NCBI GenBank assembly: GCA_028288545.1
Contig: JAQBNQ010000207.1
Span: 1-22,200 of the forward strand
Reading direction: 5' to 3'
Source: Bacteroidota bacterium
GTDB taxonomy: Bacteria > Bacteroidota > Bacteroidia > Chitinophagales > LD1
DNA length: 22,200 nucleotides
Position 1 is the stretch's first letter. The number at the start of each line of letters is the position of its first letter. Shown piece after piece: positions 7,838 to 16,578 of this stretch. The notes below the pieces were generated by a model. It was not told the DNA's origin. It did not search any database and saw only the letters and a program-made list of their open reading frames with translations. Made by a program: the position numbers and the translations under genes.

Positions 7838-10800
7838 CTAGTTTTTGACCCAACTTGGGGAAATGATGCTGCCCCGCTCTTCATCGTTAGTGATCTTCAG
7901 GTAAGTATCGATTTCCAGTTGCATTTCTTCTACGTGTGAAATAACGCCAACAACCCGGTTCTCTTTTCGTAAAGTCTGAAGCGTGTCGAACACTATTTGA
8001 AGAGATTCCTTATCCAATGAACCGAACCCTTCATCCAGGAAGAAGAAGTTCTGTCGCGATTTGGTCAGCGTTTGAATACTATCGGCCAGGGCAAGAGCCA
8101 GGGATAACGCCGCCTGAAAGGTTTGACCACCCGAAAGGGTTTTTACACTGCGCACCTGCCCGTTATTCATAAAGTCGCGAACCTGGAAGTTGTTGTTTTC
8201 GTTTATCTCCAGTTTTAATTTTTGCCGTGTTAGTTGGTAGAATCTTTCATTCGCCTCGTTACAAAGATTTTGCAAATACACCGATGAAATGTAATTGACA
8301 AAACCACCTGCTTTAAAAAGTTGCTTTAAGGTATTTATATCCTCCTTGCGCAAATTAAGTTCATCTAGTTGTTGTTGTAGTTTTTGCAAAAGCGCAAGCG
8401 ATTCCTTTTGCGACTTGATTAGGTTGATGAGCCTTTCGCGTTCAGCTATGTGTGCATCAAGCACTTTTTGCAGTTCATTTATTTCATTAATAAGTACCTG
8501 GTGTTGGTGATCTTCGTATATTTTACCGGCGGCCTGTTCCTGTAATAAACTTAACTGCTCTTGGGCCGAATGCAATTGCAGGTTATAGGAATTTATTTTC
8601 TTTCTTTCTTCCTCAATATTAAAATTGCTTTTAAGAAGGGCCTCAACTTGATCAAGTGATGAGTAAGCAGAATCCTTTAGCTTTTGGTTAATGGCTGTTT
8701 CAATTTCGGTTAAAGAATCCTGTGCCGCGCCAAGATTTTTTAACCCAGCTTCAATACTTCCTTTTAACTGGCTATCCTCATTTTTCAACTGCGAGATAAT
8801 GGTGTCAATGCGTTGAAATTCTTTTCCTGCCAACTCGTATTGGTTTTTAAGGTTCGTCATTTCCTGCTGAAGCACAACTTCTGTGTTGGTAGAAAATGAA
8901 CTATAGTCTGATATTTTCAACTGAGAATGAAGGGTTGAAATAGCGGAGGATTTTCGGGCTTTCTCTTCGGTAACACCCTTTAGTCCATCCTCGTATTTTT
9001 TACTCAACTTGCTTTCTTCTTCAAGAGCCGCACTTAATTTTATCAGGGCTTCGTCTAATTCTGTAATTTGATTTCTATCCTTTTGGGCTTTTGCAAATGC
9101 TTTTTCTAAAGCGGCTTCATCGCCTCTGTCAAAATTATTCCAGGTAAACTTTTCATTGTGTTTTTTGAGTTGAGCCTCATCTGCGGCCAACTTAATATTT
9201 AGCTTTTCAAGATTCTTTTGATGTCCCTCTAATTGCGTTATGGAGCTTGAAAACTTCTTTAGCGTATCATCAAGCATGTCTACCTTTTGACTGCAAAGGG
9301 ATTTATCGTTTTGTGCCGTTTGAATGGCTGTTTTTACGTCGGTGATATTTAAAATGTGCGGATGTTCTGTTGCTCCGCAAATGGGGCACAGTTCTCCTTC
9401 CTTTAACGAGGAGGCGTATTCTTCCAGTTTATTCTGCGCATTAAGATGATGAAGTCTGTCTATAATATCCAATACTTCTTTTTTAAGCGCGGCTATAGCA
9501 TTTTCAAGTAAGGCAGTTAGTTCAAATGAGGAACTATCGCTCGGAACAGGTCCAACAATTTCCTTAATGTTTTTACTGAAAAGCTTCAACTGCTTATCCC
9601 TGCCCGCTTTTATTTCATTTTCAAGTTCGTTCTTTTCTTTTTTTGCTTTCAGGATATTTTGTTCTATACCATTTTTGATGATAAACCATTCCCGCACTGT
9701 TGATATCAAAACAACGTCATCAGCATTCTTTTTAAGTTTGGCAAGACTTGCTCTCTTTAAATTTTGCTCCTCGTTTAAAGCTGCAATTTTAGTTTGTACA
9801 TCGATTAATACGTTGTTCCCCTTTAATATTCTTTCGTCAAGTACCTTTTCTTCTGCCTCAAGTTTTTTGATGCTGATTACTTTGTTCAATTCATCACCCC
9901 GGGTATTCAGTTGCTCCCGGTTTTCGAAATCGTTTTTAACCCGTGTAAAAACGGTTTCATTTTCTTTTAGCTGTTTTTGAAGACCCTGTTGCTTGTTTTG
10001 CTGAACCCGGATATCCGCTTGTTGAGCACTAATGCTTTTTTTAAGGGATTGATGGTTATCAATCAGGTTCTTAAAATTTAGTAAGCAGTATTCATATTCC
10101 TTTAGTTGTCTTTCCAGCTCTTTCACGCTATCCGAATTGGACTGTAGACCTGTAACCTTCTGTTGTTGCGTCGAAACCCTATCCAGTAATTCCTTCAGAT
10201 TTTTGAATTCCAGTTCCGCCTTTTGTTTTTCTTTTATCACCTTGTCTTCATCAGCGATATTTGTCCTTATGGCTTTCAACTGCTCTTCAGATAGAATAAT
10301 TTCTTCTTCAGTAACCGGGCCTATTTGGGCCATTCGTGCAGTACAAATTGTGCGGGCCTCATTGTTTTTTGCTTCCAGCACTTTTACCTTGTCATCCAAT
10401 TCAAATCTTTGAAGGTGAAATAACTCCTTCATCATTTGGGTGCGATCCTTGTCGCCCAATTGTAAAAATTCCTGGAATTGATTTTGAGGAATAATAACGG
10501 TGCGCCTGAAGTTGTCGTAACTTAAGCCAATGATCTTTTCTACCGATAAAACATCAATTGGTTCCCAGCTATCAAAGGATTTCTTGTAAGCGGTGCGCTC
10601 AAAAGTTCCCACCTTTTCAAAAGCTTTACTATTTCTTTTTCCTTTTGCAATAAACCTGTATTCGCCATCCTGGTAACCGGTTTTAAAGATGAAGTCAATC
10701 AGCAACTCGTCTGATTTGAGGTTCATCATATTATAATTACGGTTATCGCGCTGGTTCAGGCGTTCAGTTTCTCCGTATAAAGCGAATGATATTGCCTCCA

Positions 10801-10933
10801 GGATGGTGGACTTGCCACTACCAACCGCGCCAAAAATGCCAAAGATGTTGGCTTCGGTAAGGCGGGTAAAGTCAATTTGCTGTTCCTCGCGGTAGGAATA
10901 AATCCCCTTTAATATAAGGCTGAGTGGTATCAT
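7838..10933 (-). CDS. sbcC: SbcC, ATPase/coiled-coil subunit of the SbcCD nuclease
   Basis: ATPase subunit of the SbcCD (Mre11-Rad50-like) complex, which with SbcD opens and trims DNA hairpins and protein-blocked ends in the cytosol. The 1031 residues have the Rad50 layout: N-terminal ATPase half with Walker A GAVGSGKST (35-43) and Q-loop region PQNQFQEF, a long Leu/Lys/Glu/Gln-rich coiled coil (about 180-880) interrupted by the zinc hook C516-P-I-C519, then the C-terminal half with LSGGQ (933-937) and Walker B FFFLDEGFGSLD (963-974, D967/E968). The length is normal for SbcC. The ATG overlaps the sbcD stop by 4 bases (ATGA), so translational coupling is likely. The coiled coil is A-rich on the coding strand, which creates many spurious opposite-strand frames. 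Confidence 0.97.
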   Translation of the reverse strand: MIPLSLILKGIYSYREEQQIDFTRLTEANIFGIFGAVGSGKSTILEAISFALYGETERLNQRDNRNYNMMNLKSDELLIDFIFKTGYQDGEYRFIAKGKRNSKAFEKVGTFERTAYKKSFDSWEPIDVLSVEKIIGLSYDNFRRTVIIPQNQFQEFLQLGDKDRTQMMKELFHLQRFELDDKVKVLEAKNNEARTICTARMAQIGPVTEEEIILSEEQLKAIRTNIADEDKVIKEKQKAELEFKNLKELLDRVSTQQQKVTGLQSNSDSVKELERQLKEYEYCLLNFKNLIDNHQSLKKSISAQQADIRVQQNKQQGLQKQLKENETVFTRVKNDFENREQLNTRGDELNKVISIKKLEAEEKVLDERILKGNNVLIDVQTKIAALNEEQNLKRASLAKLKKNADDVVLISTVREWFIIKNGIEQNILKAKKEKNELENEIKAGRDKQLKLFSKNIKEIVGPVPSDSSSFELTALLENAIAALKKEVLDIIDRLHHLNAQNKLEEYASSLKEGELCPICGATEHPHILNITDVKTAIQTAQNDKSLCSQKVDMLDDTLKKFSSSITQLEGHQKNLEKLNIKLAADEAQLKKHNEKFTWNNFDRGDEAALEKAFAKAQKDRNQITELDEALIKLSAALEEESKLSKKYEDGLKGVTEEKARKSSAISTLHSQLKISDYSSFSTNTEVVLQQEMTNLKNQYELAGKEFQRIDTIISQLKNEDSQLKGSIEAGLKNLGAAQDSLTEIETAINQKLKDSAYSSLDQVEALLKSNFNIEEERKKINSYNLQLHSAQEQLSLLQEQAAGKIYEDHQHQVLINEINELQKVLDAHIAERERLINLIKSQKESLALLQKLQQQLDELNLRKEDINTLKQLFKAGGFVNYISSVYLQNLCNEANERFYQLTRQKLKLEINENNNFQVRDFMNNGQVRSVKTLSGGQTFQAALSLALALADSIQTLTKSRQNFFFLDEGFGSLDKESLQIVFDTLQTLRKENRVVGVISHVEEMQLEIDTYLKITNDEERGSIISPSWVKN

Positions 10934-12153
10934 GTATTTTCCTCCGCGGCTAAAACTTCTTTAAAAAGGGCCATTAGTCTTTCATTAGGCTCCTGGTTGT
11001 ATTTCTGTTTAAAATAATCGGCAAACAAAACTTCAATGCTGTTAGATATATCAATTACACTGCGCGATTTTTCCCAGGCTTCAATATTCTTTACTTCCGG
11101 AACAATATTTACAATTCCATCATGGGCAGCGTATAAGCGTTTCCTGTCCTCTGCCTTTAGAAAAGTATCAGAAACCATGGTAAGTTCAACAAGCGTGTTA
11201 GGGTTGAACTCAAGCCACTGAATGGCAGTATCAACGTTCGAAAACTTTGCCCTCAATAATTTTTTTCCTTTTGTAAGTGGTATTACGTTGTACTTAACAG
11301 GCTTTGCGGGTTCTGCATCTATCAGCACTACAAATTTTGCCTGGTTAGCCTCACTAAAACTATAAGCTAAAGGGCTGCTACTATATAAAATAGGGCAGGG
11401 GTGTATGTCCACTATTTGCTTTGCATGTAAATGCCCCAGGGCAACATACTGCATTTGTTCAGGAACGTTTTCGGAATACACTGCCTGGGTTCCGCCGATG
11501 TGCAAAATGGGTTTTTCATCATCCGGTTCCGCAGGTTGTAGGCCATCCTTTTCCATCAGGTACAAATGCGCCACCAACATATTCACTCCTTTCTTATCGC
11601 AATATTGGTCAGCCAGCTTTTGCCATTGTTCGGCCAAAACATTTCGCAGTTCGGCAGCGGCATCTTCAATACCTAAAAAGGTTTTGAGGCGGTATTCGTT
11701 TGCATAGGGCGTTAGTAACAGCCGCAATGGATATTTAACATCCGGCACCTTAATTTCGATAAACCCTTTATCGCTTTTTGTAACAGCAATTCCATTATCA
11801 AGTGAGAAAGGAACTACGCAGATATTTGGAAAACCTGCAAAAATTATCCCGCACTCGCGGGCCAATGGGTCCGGTGCTTCAATTCTATCGGGCGAATCGT
11901 GATTGCCGGCAATGGCTATAACAGCGCGGGTGCCGTTAGCTGCAAGGCGTTTCAGTGTTTTGTAAAACAGGTCAACAGCCTCCACTGTGGGATTGAAATT
12001 ATCGAACAGGTCGCCGGCAATAATTACTGCGTTTACATTTTCCCGCTCTGCAATGCCACATATTTCGTCCATCACTTCCACCTGCTCGGCAAAGCGCGAG
12101 AAGTTTTCCAGGCGTTTGCCCAGATGCCAGTCTGCGGTGTGGAGGATTTTCAT
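10930..12153 (-). CDS. sbcD: SbcD, nuclease subunit of the SbcCD complex
   Basis: Mn2+-dependent single-strand endonuclease / double-strand exonuclease subunit that pairs with SbcC. The 407 residues carry the calcineurin-like phosphoesterase metal motifs in order: HTADWH (D8, H10), AGDLFD (D48), GNHDS (N84, H85, D86) and GHLHA (H241, H243). A C-terminal cap follows (about 290-407). The ATG at 12151-12153 begins MKILHTADWHLG, the standard start of the family. The stop overlaps the sbcC start. A 62-bp palindrome lies 33 bp upstream, between sbcD and rsmF, so the sbcD mRNA may have a strong hairpin in its leader. Confidence 0.96.
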   Translation of the reverse strand: MKILHTADWHLGKRLENFSRFAEQVEVMDEICGIAERENVNAVIIAGDLFDNFNPTVEAVDLFYKTLKRLAANGTRAVIAIAGNHDSPDRIEAPDPLARECGIIFAGFPNICVVPFSLDNGIAVTKSDKGFIEIKVPDVKYPLRLLLTPYANEYRLKTFLGIEDAAAELRNVLAEQWQKLADQYCDKKGVNMLVAHLYLMEKDGLQPAEPDDEKPILHIGGTQAVYSENVPEQMQYVALGHLHAKQIVDIHPCPILYSSSPLAYSFSEANQAKFVVLIDAEPAKPVKYNVIPLTKGKKLLRAKFSNVDTAIQWLEFNPNTLVELTMVSDTFLKAEDRKRLYAAHDGIVNIVPEVKNIEAWEKSRSVIDISNSIEVLFADYFKQKYNQEPNERLMALFKEVLAAEENT

Positions 12154-12186
12154 GATTGCAAGATTAATGGATTAACGGAGATTTAT

Positions 12187-12248
12187 GTAGGGGCAAGATT
12201 CACACTTGCCCTTGGCTACAAAGGGCAAGGGGTGAACCTTGCCCCTAC
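12187..12248. repeat. Near-perfect 62-bp palindrome between rsmF and sbcD
   Basis: The left arm (12187-12213) begins GTAGGGGCAAG and ends TTGCCCTT. The right arm (12221-12248) begins AAGGGCAAGG and ends CTTGCCCCTAC. Apart from one substitution and a small internal difference the arms are exact reverse complements, with a 7-base loop GGCTACA. The ends lie 3 bp from the rsmF stop and 33 bp from the sbcD start. There is no T-tract, so a terminator is not favoured. The GTAGGGGC...GCCCCTAC form resembles REP/MITE-like palindromes seen in many bacterial genomes. Confidence 0.75.
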
Positions 12249-12251
12249 GGA

Positions 12252-13580
12252 TTATTTCTTCAAAATGCGCCAATCCTTCGGGAAATAATTGTTGGTTCTT
12301 CCATCCATTACCTTTATCCAGCCAAGGTTACGGTTTTGGTATTTGACGAGGCACCACCCACGGATGCTGGTAACTGTTTTAATTGATTCCCCACGTAAGT
12401 AAACAATGGCCTGGTCATAATCCAGTTCAATAGACGGAAGTGAGGTGTTGATTTCGTTACTTAGGGCAACATCATGGGAGGGTAAAAAATCCTTACCCTT
12501 GGTTGTGCCCATAAAAATACCGGCATTGCGGATGTACAGGTTCTTTTCCAGTATGGCAAAATCAGTTTGCATAAGTGCCGGAATCGCAAAAACAAGATCA
12601 TTCTTTTTGAATTCGTAAAACTCTTCGGGGGCTTGTAACAGTTTTTGGTTTTCTGTTTCCGGTTTTCTGTTTTCAGTTAGTTGTTTCCGGTTTGAGATCT
12701 GACCTTCTCCTCCGGGCTTTTGAATCACCACCAAATAAAATCCCTCCCCCTTAATTTTATGCGGAAAGAATTGAACTCCGTATTTGGTTCTTACAAGGCC
12801 GGGAATGTCTGTAACTCCTGGCAACAGGCAACTATCAACAGGCAACTGTTCAATCTGTCCATCATTCTCGGCGGGCTCGTAAGTGCAGGTACTATATATA
12901 ATGTATCCCCCGGGCCTTAGACACTCCAAAGCGTTTTGCAGTATTTCTTTCTGCCTGAGGGAGCACATCACTACGTTTTTTTCGCTCCATTCCTCAATAG
13001 CATCTTTATCTTTTCTGAACAGGCCTTCGCCGCTGCAAGGGGCATCTATTAATATGACATCGAAATAGTTGCCAAGTTTGGCAAAGTCCTCCGCCTTGTT
13101 TTGAGTGATAATGCAATTAGCGTTTCCCCACTTAATAATATTTTGCTGCAGTATTTTATTCCGATTGGGTATGAGTTCATTTGAAACAAGCAGACTGTCC
13201 TTACTTATTAAGGACAACAGATGCGTAGATTTACCACCCGGAGCTGCACAAAGATCCAAAACGCGGACAGATTGATTATCGGGATTGATCTGCTTCCATG
13301 CTTCTTCAACAAACATGGAACTGGCTTCCTGTACATAATAACAACCTGCCTGAAAAAGCGGGTCAAAGGTAAATGAAGGCCGCTCGGCAAGATATCTTCC
13401 GTTTGCGCACCAGGGTACCTGTTCTTCGGCATCAAACTTTGTAATGAGTTTGGAAGGGTTTAAACGAATGGAAGTAGGAGAGGGAGAAGACAGACTTTGT
13501 ATGAATGCGTCAAATTCCGGTCCCAGCAAAGTTTTCATCCCCGCTAAAAAGGCTTCCGGAAATTTTGGGGTGTCATTCAT
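12252..13580 (-). CDS. rsmF: 16S rRNA (cytosine-C5)-methyltransferase, RsmF/RsmB type
   Basis: SAM-dependent enzyme expected to methylate a 16S rRNA cytosine at C5. From ATG 13578-13580 (MNDTPKFPEAF) the protein has 442 residues; the frame is open upstream to 13673, but that extension has no family character. Motifs: DLCAAPGGKS (109-118, SAM binding), DAPCSGEG with C182 (motif IV) and STCTYEP with C232 as nucleophile (motif VI). A C-terminal PUA-like domain (about 320-442) with RGWCLVKY and LGWIKVMDG points to RsmF rather than RsmB. Two segments are odd: residues about 245-255 and 298-312 are encoded by short tandem repeats, and the usual helix after motif VI seems shortened. It is first in a probable unit with sbcD and sbcC. 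The exact target cytosine is inferred only. Confidence 0.88.
   Translation of the reverse strand: MNDTPKFPEAFLAGMKTLLGPEFDAFIQSLSSPSPTSIRLNPSKLITKFDAEEQVPWCANGRYLAERPSFTFDPLFQAGCYYVQEASSMFVEEAWKQINPDNQSVRVLDLCAAPGGKSTHLLSLISKDSLLVSNELIPNRNKILQQNIIKWGNANCIITQNKAEDFAKLGNYFDVILIDAPCSGEGLFRKDKDAIEEWSEKNVVMCSLRQKEILQNALECLRPGGYIIYSTCTYEPAENDGQIEQLPVDSCLLPGVTDIPGLVRTKYGVQFFPHKIKGEGFYLVVIQKPGGEGQISNRKQLTENRKPETENQKLLQAPEEFYEFKKNDLVFAIPALMQTDFAILEKNLYIRNAGIFMGTTKGKDFLPSHDVALSNEINTSLPSIELDYDQAIVYLRGESIKTVTSIRGWCLVKYQNRNLGWIKVMDGRTNNYFPKDWRILKK
12647..12688. repeat. 14-bp tandem array inside rsmF
   Basis: Three adjacent 14-mers on the plus strand: GGTTTTCTGTTTCC, GGTTTTCTGTTTTC and AGTTAGTTGTTTCC. Together they span 42 bp, a multiple of three, and so leave the frame intact. 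On the coding strand they encode a polar Asn/Lys/Glu/Gln-rich linker (about residues 298-312) between the methyltransferase core and the PUA-like domain. Confidence 0.7.
12821..12848. repeat. Heptamer tandem array inside rsmF
   Basis: Four adjacent 7-mers on the plus strand: GCAACAG, GCAACTA, TCAACAG and GCAACTG, alternating two variants with a 14-bp super-period. They encode QLPVDSCLLP, just after catalytic motif VI (residues about 245-254). The string resembles CAACTG-type heptamer repeats that I recall from intergenic DNA of Bacteroidota. Confidence 0.7.
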
Positions 13581-13737
13581 ATTGGCTGGAAAGATGGTGC
13601 TATTATACGAATAAAAATCCGGCGCCTTTATGAACGTCAAAATGTTGAAAAGGCCCTGTTCCGCGAGTACCATACGAGGCCTGGTTTGTTTAATATCTCA
13701 TTCGGTGTTTTTCAGGGATTTAAAAACAACCTTTCCA

Positions 13738-13781
13738 AAATACTGCCGTATTCAGATGGACGATAAGCAATGGCGGTATTT
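13738..13781 (+). other. Stem-loop in the leader of the first C10 protease gene
   Basis: AAATACTGCC (13738-13747) can pair with GGCGGTATTT (13772-13781) as a 10-bp stem with one G-U pair and a 24-base loop, ending 35 bp before the ATG at 13817. It could be a leader structure or chance. Otherwise the 236-bp divergent region 13581-13816 shows no clear promoter match and no gene. Confidence 0.3.
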
Positions 13782-13816
13782 ATACAACGCCCTGTTTGTT
13801 TCTCTTAAAAAATACT

Positions 13817-16558
13817 ATGAAAAAAAGCCATCTACTCTTAGTACTAGCAATCATCTACAATTTAAGGTTAAGTGCTAATGTTGTAAGTGTACAACAGGCC
13901 CAAACTGTTGCCTTAACTTTCTATAAGGCGAATGTTGCCAACGCTGCCCGCAACGCTGGTGCAGTATTGCAATACACCAAAACAGAGATTGATAACACCG
14001 TAGATTTTTACGTGTTTGATATTACCCCCAAAGGATTTGTAATTGTATCTGCCACCGATAACATGGAACCGGTGCTGGCTTACTCGTCCGAATCAAACTT
14101 TGACGCTAGTGTTGCACAAAGAAAGGGAGTTGCTTACTGGATGACCCAAACTGCTGCCAAAATTTATGGTGGTATTCAACAGCAGGTACCGGCTGATGCC
14201 CGCATCAGCAGCTTATGGAGCACCTACCAACAAGGTTTAAATCCCGGTATTGCAAAAAGCGGTGTAGTAACTCCACTGGTTGCCACTACCTGGAACCAGG
14301 AACCATACTACAATCAATTATGTCCTTTCAACACTACCGATAACCAAAGAGCCGTTACAGGTTGTGTTGCAACAGCCATGGCGCAGATCATGAAAAAGTG
14401 GAATTTCCCTGCACATGGTACGGGTTCGTTTTCATACACTGATGCGCCACCATCTTTTTCAAATAACTATGGCGCGCAATCTGCCAACTTTGCCAATACT
14501 ACTTACAACTGGACCAACATGCCAAACAGTATCGGTGCTGCTAACACAGACATTGCAACATTGATGTATCACTGCGGTGTAAGCGTTGCTATGGATTATG
14601 GCGATGACAACCAGGGCGGAAGCGGTGCTTATGTTTTACAATCGGAGGCTGGTACTGGTAATCCCTGTGCTCAAAAGTCTTATGCTACTTACTTTGGATA
14701 CAATGCCGCCACCATGCAAGGTGTAAGGCAATCAAATTATACTGCGGCCGCCTGGGTCACTTTGCTCGAAAACGAGTTAAGTGCCGGGCGCCCCATTCAA
14801 TACGAAGGGTTTGACCCCGGCGTTGGCGGTCACACCTGGGTGTGCGATGGTTTTGATGCAAACAACATGTTTCACATGAACTGGGGTTGGGGTGGTTATG
14901 ACAATGGTTACTTTGTTATAACAAATCTAAACCCCAATCCATACGTGTTTAACAGCAACGATGCTGCACTAATAGGCATTCAACCGCTGATTGCACAGGC
15001 GTGTAATGTTCCTGCAGGTTTAAGTACTACTGCAATTACTACTGCATCAGCTACTTTTAACTGGACGGCTGTAACCGGTGCCACCAGCTATGGAATTCAA
15101 TACCGCAAGGTAGGAACAACTACCTGGTCAACAGGCACTGCAACAACTGCGTCATTTCCTGTAACTGGATTAACTGCATCAACGGCTTATGAATGGCAGG
15201 TAAAAACTGTTTGCTCTTCGGGGTCTTCTGCATTTACTGCTTCCTCAACATTTACAACTTCTGCCATACCGGCATGTAATGTGCCGTCGGGGTTAAGCAC
15301 ATCGGCGATAACAACCACATCTGCTGCCTTTAATTGGGGCGCGGTTAGCGGTGCAACAAGTTATGGAATTCAATACCGCAAAACAGGAACAACTACCTGG
15401 TCAACAGGTACTGCAACTGCCGCTTCGTTTAGTGTAACGGGCTTAACGGCTGCAACCAGCTACGAATGGCAGGTAAAAACGGTGTGCTCATCGGGCTCAT
15501 CGGCGTTTACTGCTTCAACAACATTTACAACTGCGGCGAATATTCCTTGTAACGTTCCGACTACGCTTACATCATCAAACATAACCGCATCCGGTGCAGT
15601 CCTTTCGTGGGGTGCTGTAAGCGGAGCAACCCGATACAATGTGGAATACAAGTTAGCCAGTTCATCAGTATGGACCACGGTTCAAAGTACTACCAATAGC
15701 TGCACTATCAGCGGCCTTAGCAGCTGCAGTAGTTACCAGTTTGCCGTACAAACAATTTGCAGTTCGGGTACAAGTGCATTTAGCGCCGCTGCAAGCTTCT
15801 CAACAATAGGTTGTGTTGTTCCTTATTGTACTTCGAAAGGTACCACCCCACATGAGTTTATTAATAAGGTAGTTATCGGCACCATCAATAACACGAGCGG
15901 TAATAATGTCGGCTATGGCAATTACGTTGCGCAAAGCACTAATCTTGCCGGGGCTTCAACCGTTAGCATCAGCTTAACCCCGGGTTTTACCAGTACAACC
16001 TGGTACAGTGAGTACTGGACCGTATATATTGACTATAACCACAACGGCGTATTTACTGATCCGGGTGAGATGGTTTTACAGGGATTTTCGAGTGGTACCA
16101 TTACCAAATCATTTATCATACCAACTACTGCTCTTAACGGTGCAACAAGAATGAGGATACAAATGCAATACAATGCATATCAAACCAATCCTTGTGCACA
16201 ATACAATTACGGCGAGGTAGAAGATTACACAGTTAACATTACAGGTAACCTTCATCTTGCAGCTGGTGATCCGGAACTTGCCAACACTCCAGAGGAAAAT
16301 CTGCCAACGGAAATGAAACTATATCCAAATCCGGCACAGGATGTTGTAACCATTGAGTACAATAGCGTAAGCGAAGGTGGCGTAAGAATCAACATTTATA
16401 ACCTGGCAGGCCAAAAGATGTTGGGCTATGAAAAGGCAGCAGTATCAGGATTTAATGCTGAAACCATCAATACCAGTGCCTTAGGTAACGGTATCTACAT
16501 ATTCGAATTGGAAAACAACGGGATTCTTTCCCATCAAAGGTTTATCATTTCAAAATAA
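13817..16558 (+). CDS. C10 family (streptopain-like) cysteine protease with three FnIII repeats, GEVED domain and T9SS tail
   Basis: A 913-residue secreted protease from ATG 13817 (MKKSHLLLVL...); an in-frame TTG at 13796 was rejected. The order is signal peptide (about 1-20), Spi-like inhibitory prodomain (about 25-115, FYVFDITPKGFVIVS), and a C10 catalytic domain (about 150-392) with C183 in TGCVATAMAQ, H339 in GGHTWVCDG and the Trp loop NWGWGG, like streptopain and interpain. Three FnIII units follow (about 396-486, 487-577, 578-663), then a GEVED domain (about 665-808, YIDYNHNG, GEVEDYTV) and a T9SS type A sorting tail (835-913, LYPNPAQD...RFIISK). It is predicted to be exported through the outer membrane by T9SS, anchored or released, and activated by prodomain removal. 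The next gene is a paralogue. Its own terminator follows, so it is probably monocistronic. The target protein is unknown. Confidence 0.93.
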   Translation: MKKSHLLLVLAIIYNLRLSANVVSVQQAQTVALTFYKANVANAARNAGAVLQYTKTEIDNTVDFYVFDITPKGFVIVSATDNMEPVLAYSSESNFDASVAQRKGVAYWMTQTAAKIYGGIQQQVPADARISSLWSTYQQGLNPGIAKSGVVTPLVATTWNQEPYYNQLCPFNTTDNQRAVTGCVATAMAQIMKKWNFPAHGTGSFSYTDAPPSFSNNYGAQSANFANTTYNWTNMPNSIGAANTDIATLMYHCGVSVAMDYGDDNQGGSGAYVLQSEAGTGNPCAQKSYATYFGYNAATMQGVRQSNYTAAAWVTLLENELSAGRPIQYEGFDPGVGGHTWVCDGFDANNMFHMNWGWGGYDNGYFVITNLNPNPYVFNSNDAALIGIQPLIAQACNVPAGLSTTAITTASATFNWTAVTGATSYGIQYRKVGTTTWSTGTATTASFPVTGLTASTAYEWQVKTVCSSGSSAFTASSTFTTSAIPACNVPSGLSTSAITTTSAAFNWGAVSGATSYGIQYRKTGTTTWSTGTATAASFSVTGLTAATSYEWQVKTVCSSGSSAFTASTTFTTAANIPCNVPTTLTSSNITASGAVLSWGAVSGATRYNVEYKLASSSVWTTVQSTTNSCTISGLSSCSSYQFAVQTICSSGTSAFSAAASFSTIGCVVPYCTSKGTTPHEFINKVVIGTINNTSGNNVGYGNYVAQSTNLAGASTVSISLTPGFTSTTWYSEYWTVYIDYNHNGVFTDPGEMVLQGFSSGTITKSFIIPTTALNGATRMRIQMQYNAYQTNPCAQYNYGEVEDYTVNITGNLHLAAGDPELANTPEENLPTEMKLYPNPAQDVVTIEYNSVSEGGVRINIYNLAGQKMLGYEKAAVSGFNAETINTSALGNGIYIFELENNGILSHQRFIISK
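15002..15815 (+). repeat. Three FnIII-coding direct repeats with exact 273-bp period
   Basis: Units begin at 15002, 15275 and 15548 with TGTAATGTTCC, TGTAATGTGCC and TGTAACGTTCC, each 273 bp (91 codons) apart. Units 1 and 2 share long nearly identical stretches such as TATGGAATTCAATACCGCAA, while unit 3 is more diverged. This indicates recent duplication of unit 1/2 inside the gene. The downstream paralogue has only two units (about 17958-18233 and 18234-18500). Confidence 0.8.
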
Positions 16559-16578
16559 AAATTTATGATTTTGTTTAG

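Noticed and set aside
9567..9980. 137-residue open frame on the plus strand, rich in Ser, Phe and Cys
   Set aside because: It is antisense to the SbcC coiled coil; its composition is the reverse complement of Lys/Glu/Leu-rich codons. The same holds for frames at 8295-8510 and 10137-10412.
11405..12288. Several plus-strand open frames of 88-129 residues
   Set aside because: All are antisense to sbcD, one running into the palindrome, and none has a recognisable domain or start context.
12647..12848. Short repeats in rsmF considered as a CRISPR remnant
   Set aside because: Units are 7 or 14 bp, directly adjacent without spacers, and no cas genes lie nearby.
13620..13660. TTGACG and TATAAT strings upstream of rsmF (minus strand) as a sigma70-type promoter
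   Set aside because: They are about 27 bases apart, too far for a -35/-10 pair, and do not fit the Bacteroidota consensus.
13581..13673. 31-codon upstream extension of rsmF
   Set aside because: The added residues have no similarity to the family; MNDTPKFPEAF is a normal N-terminus for these methyltransferases.
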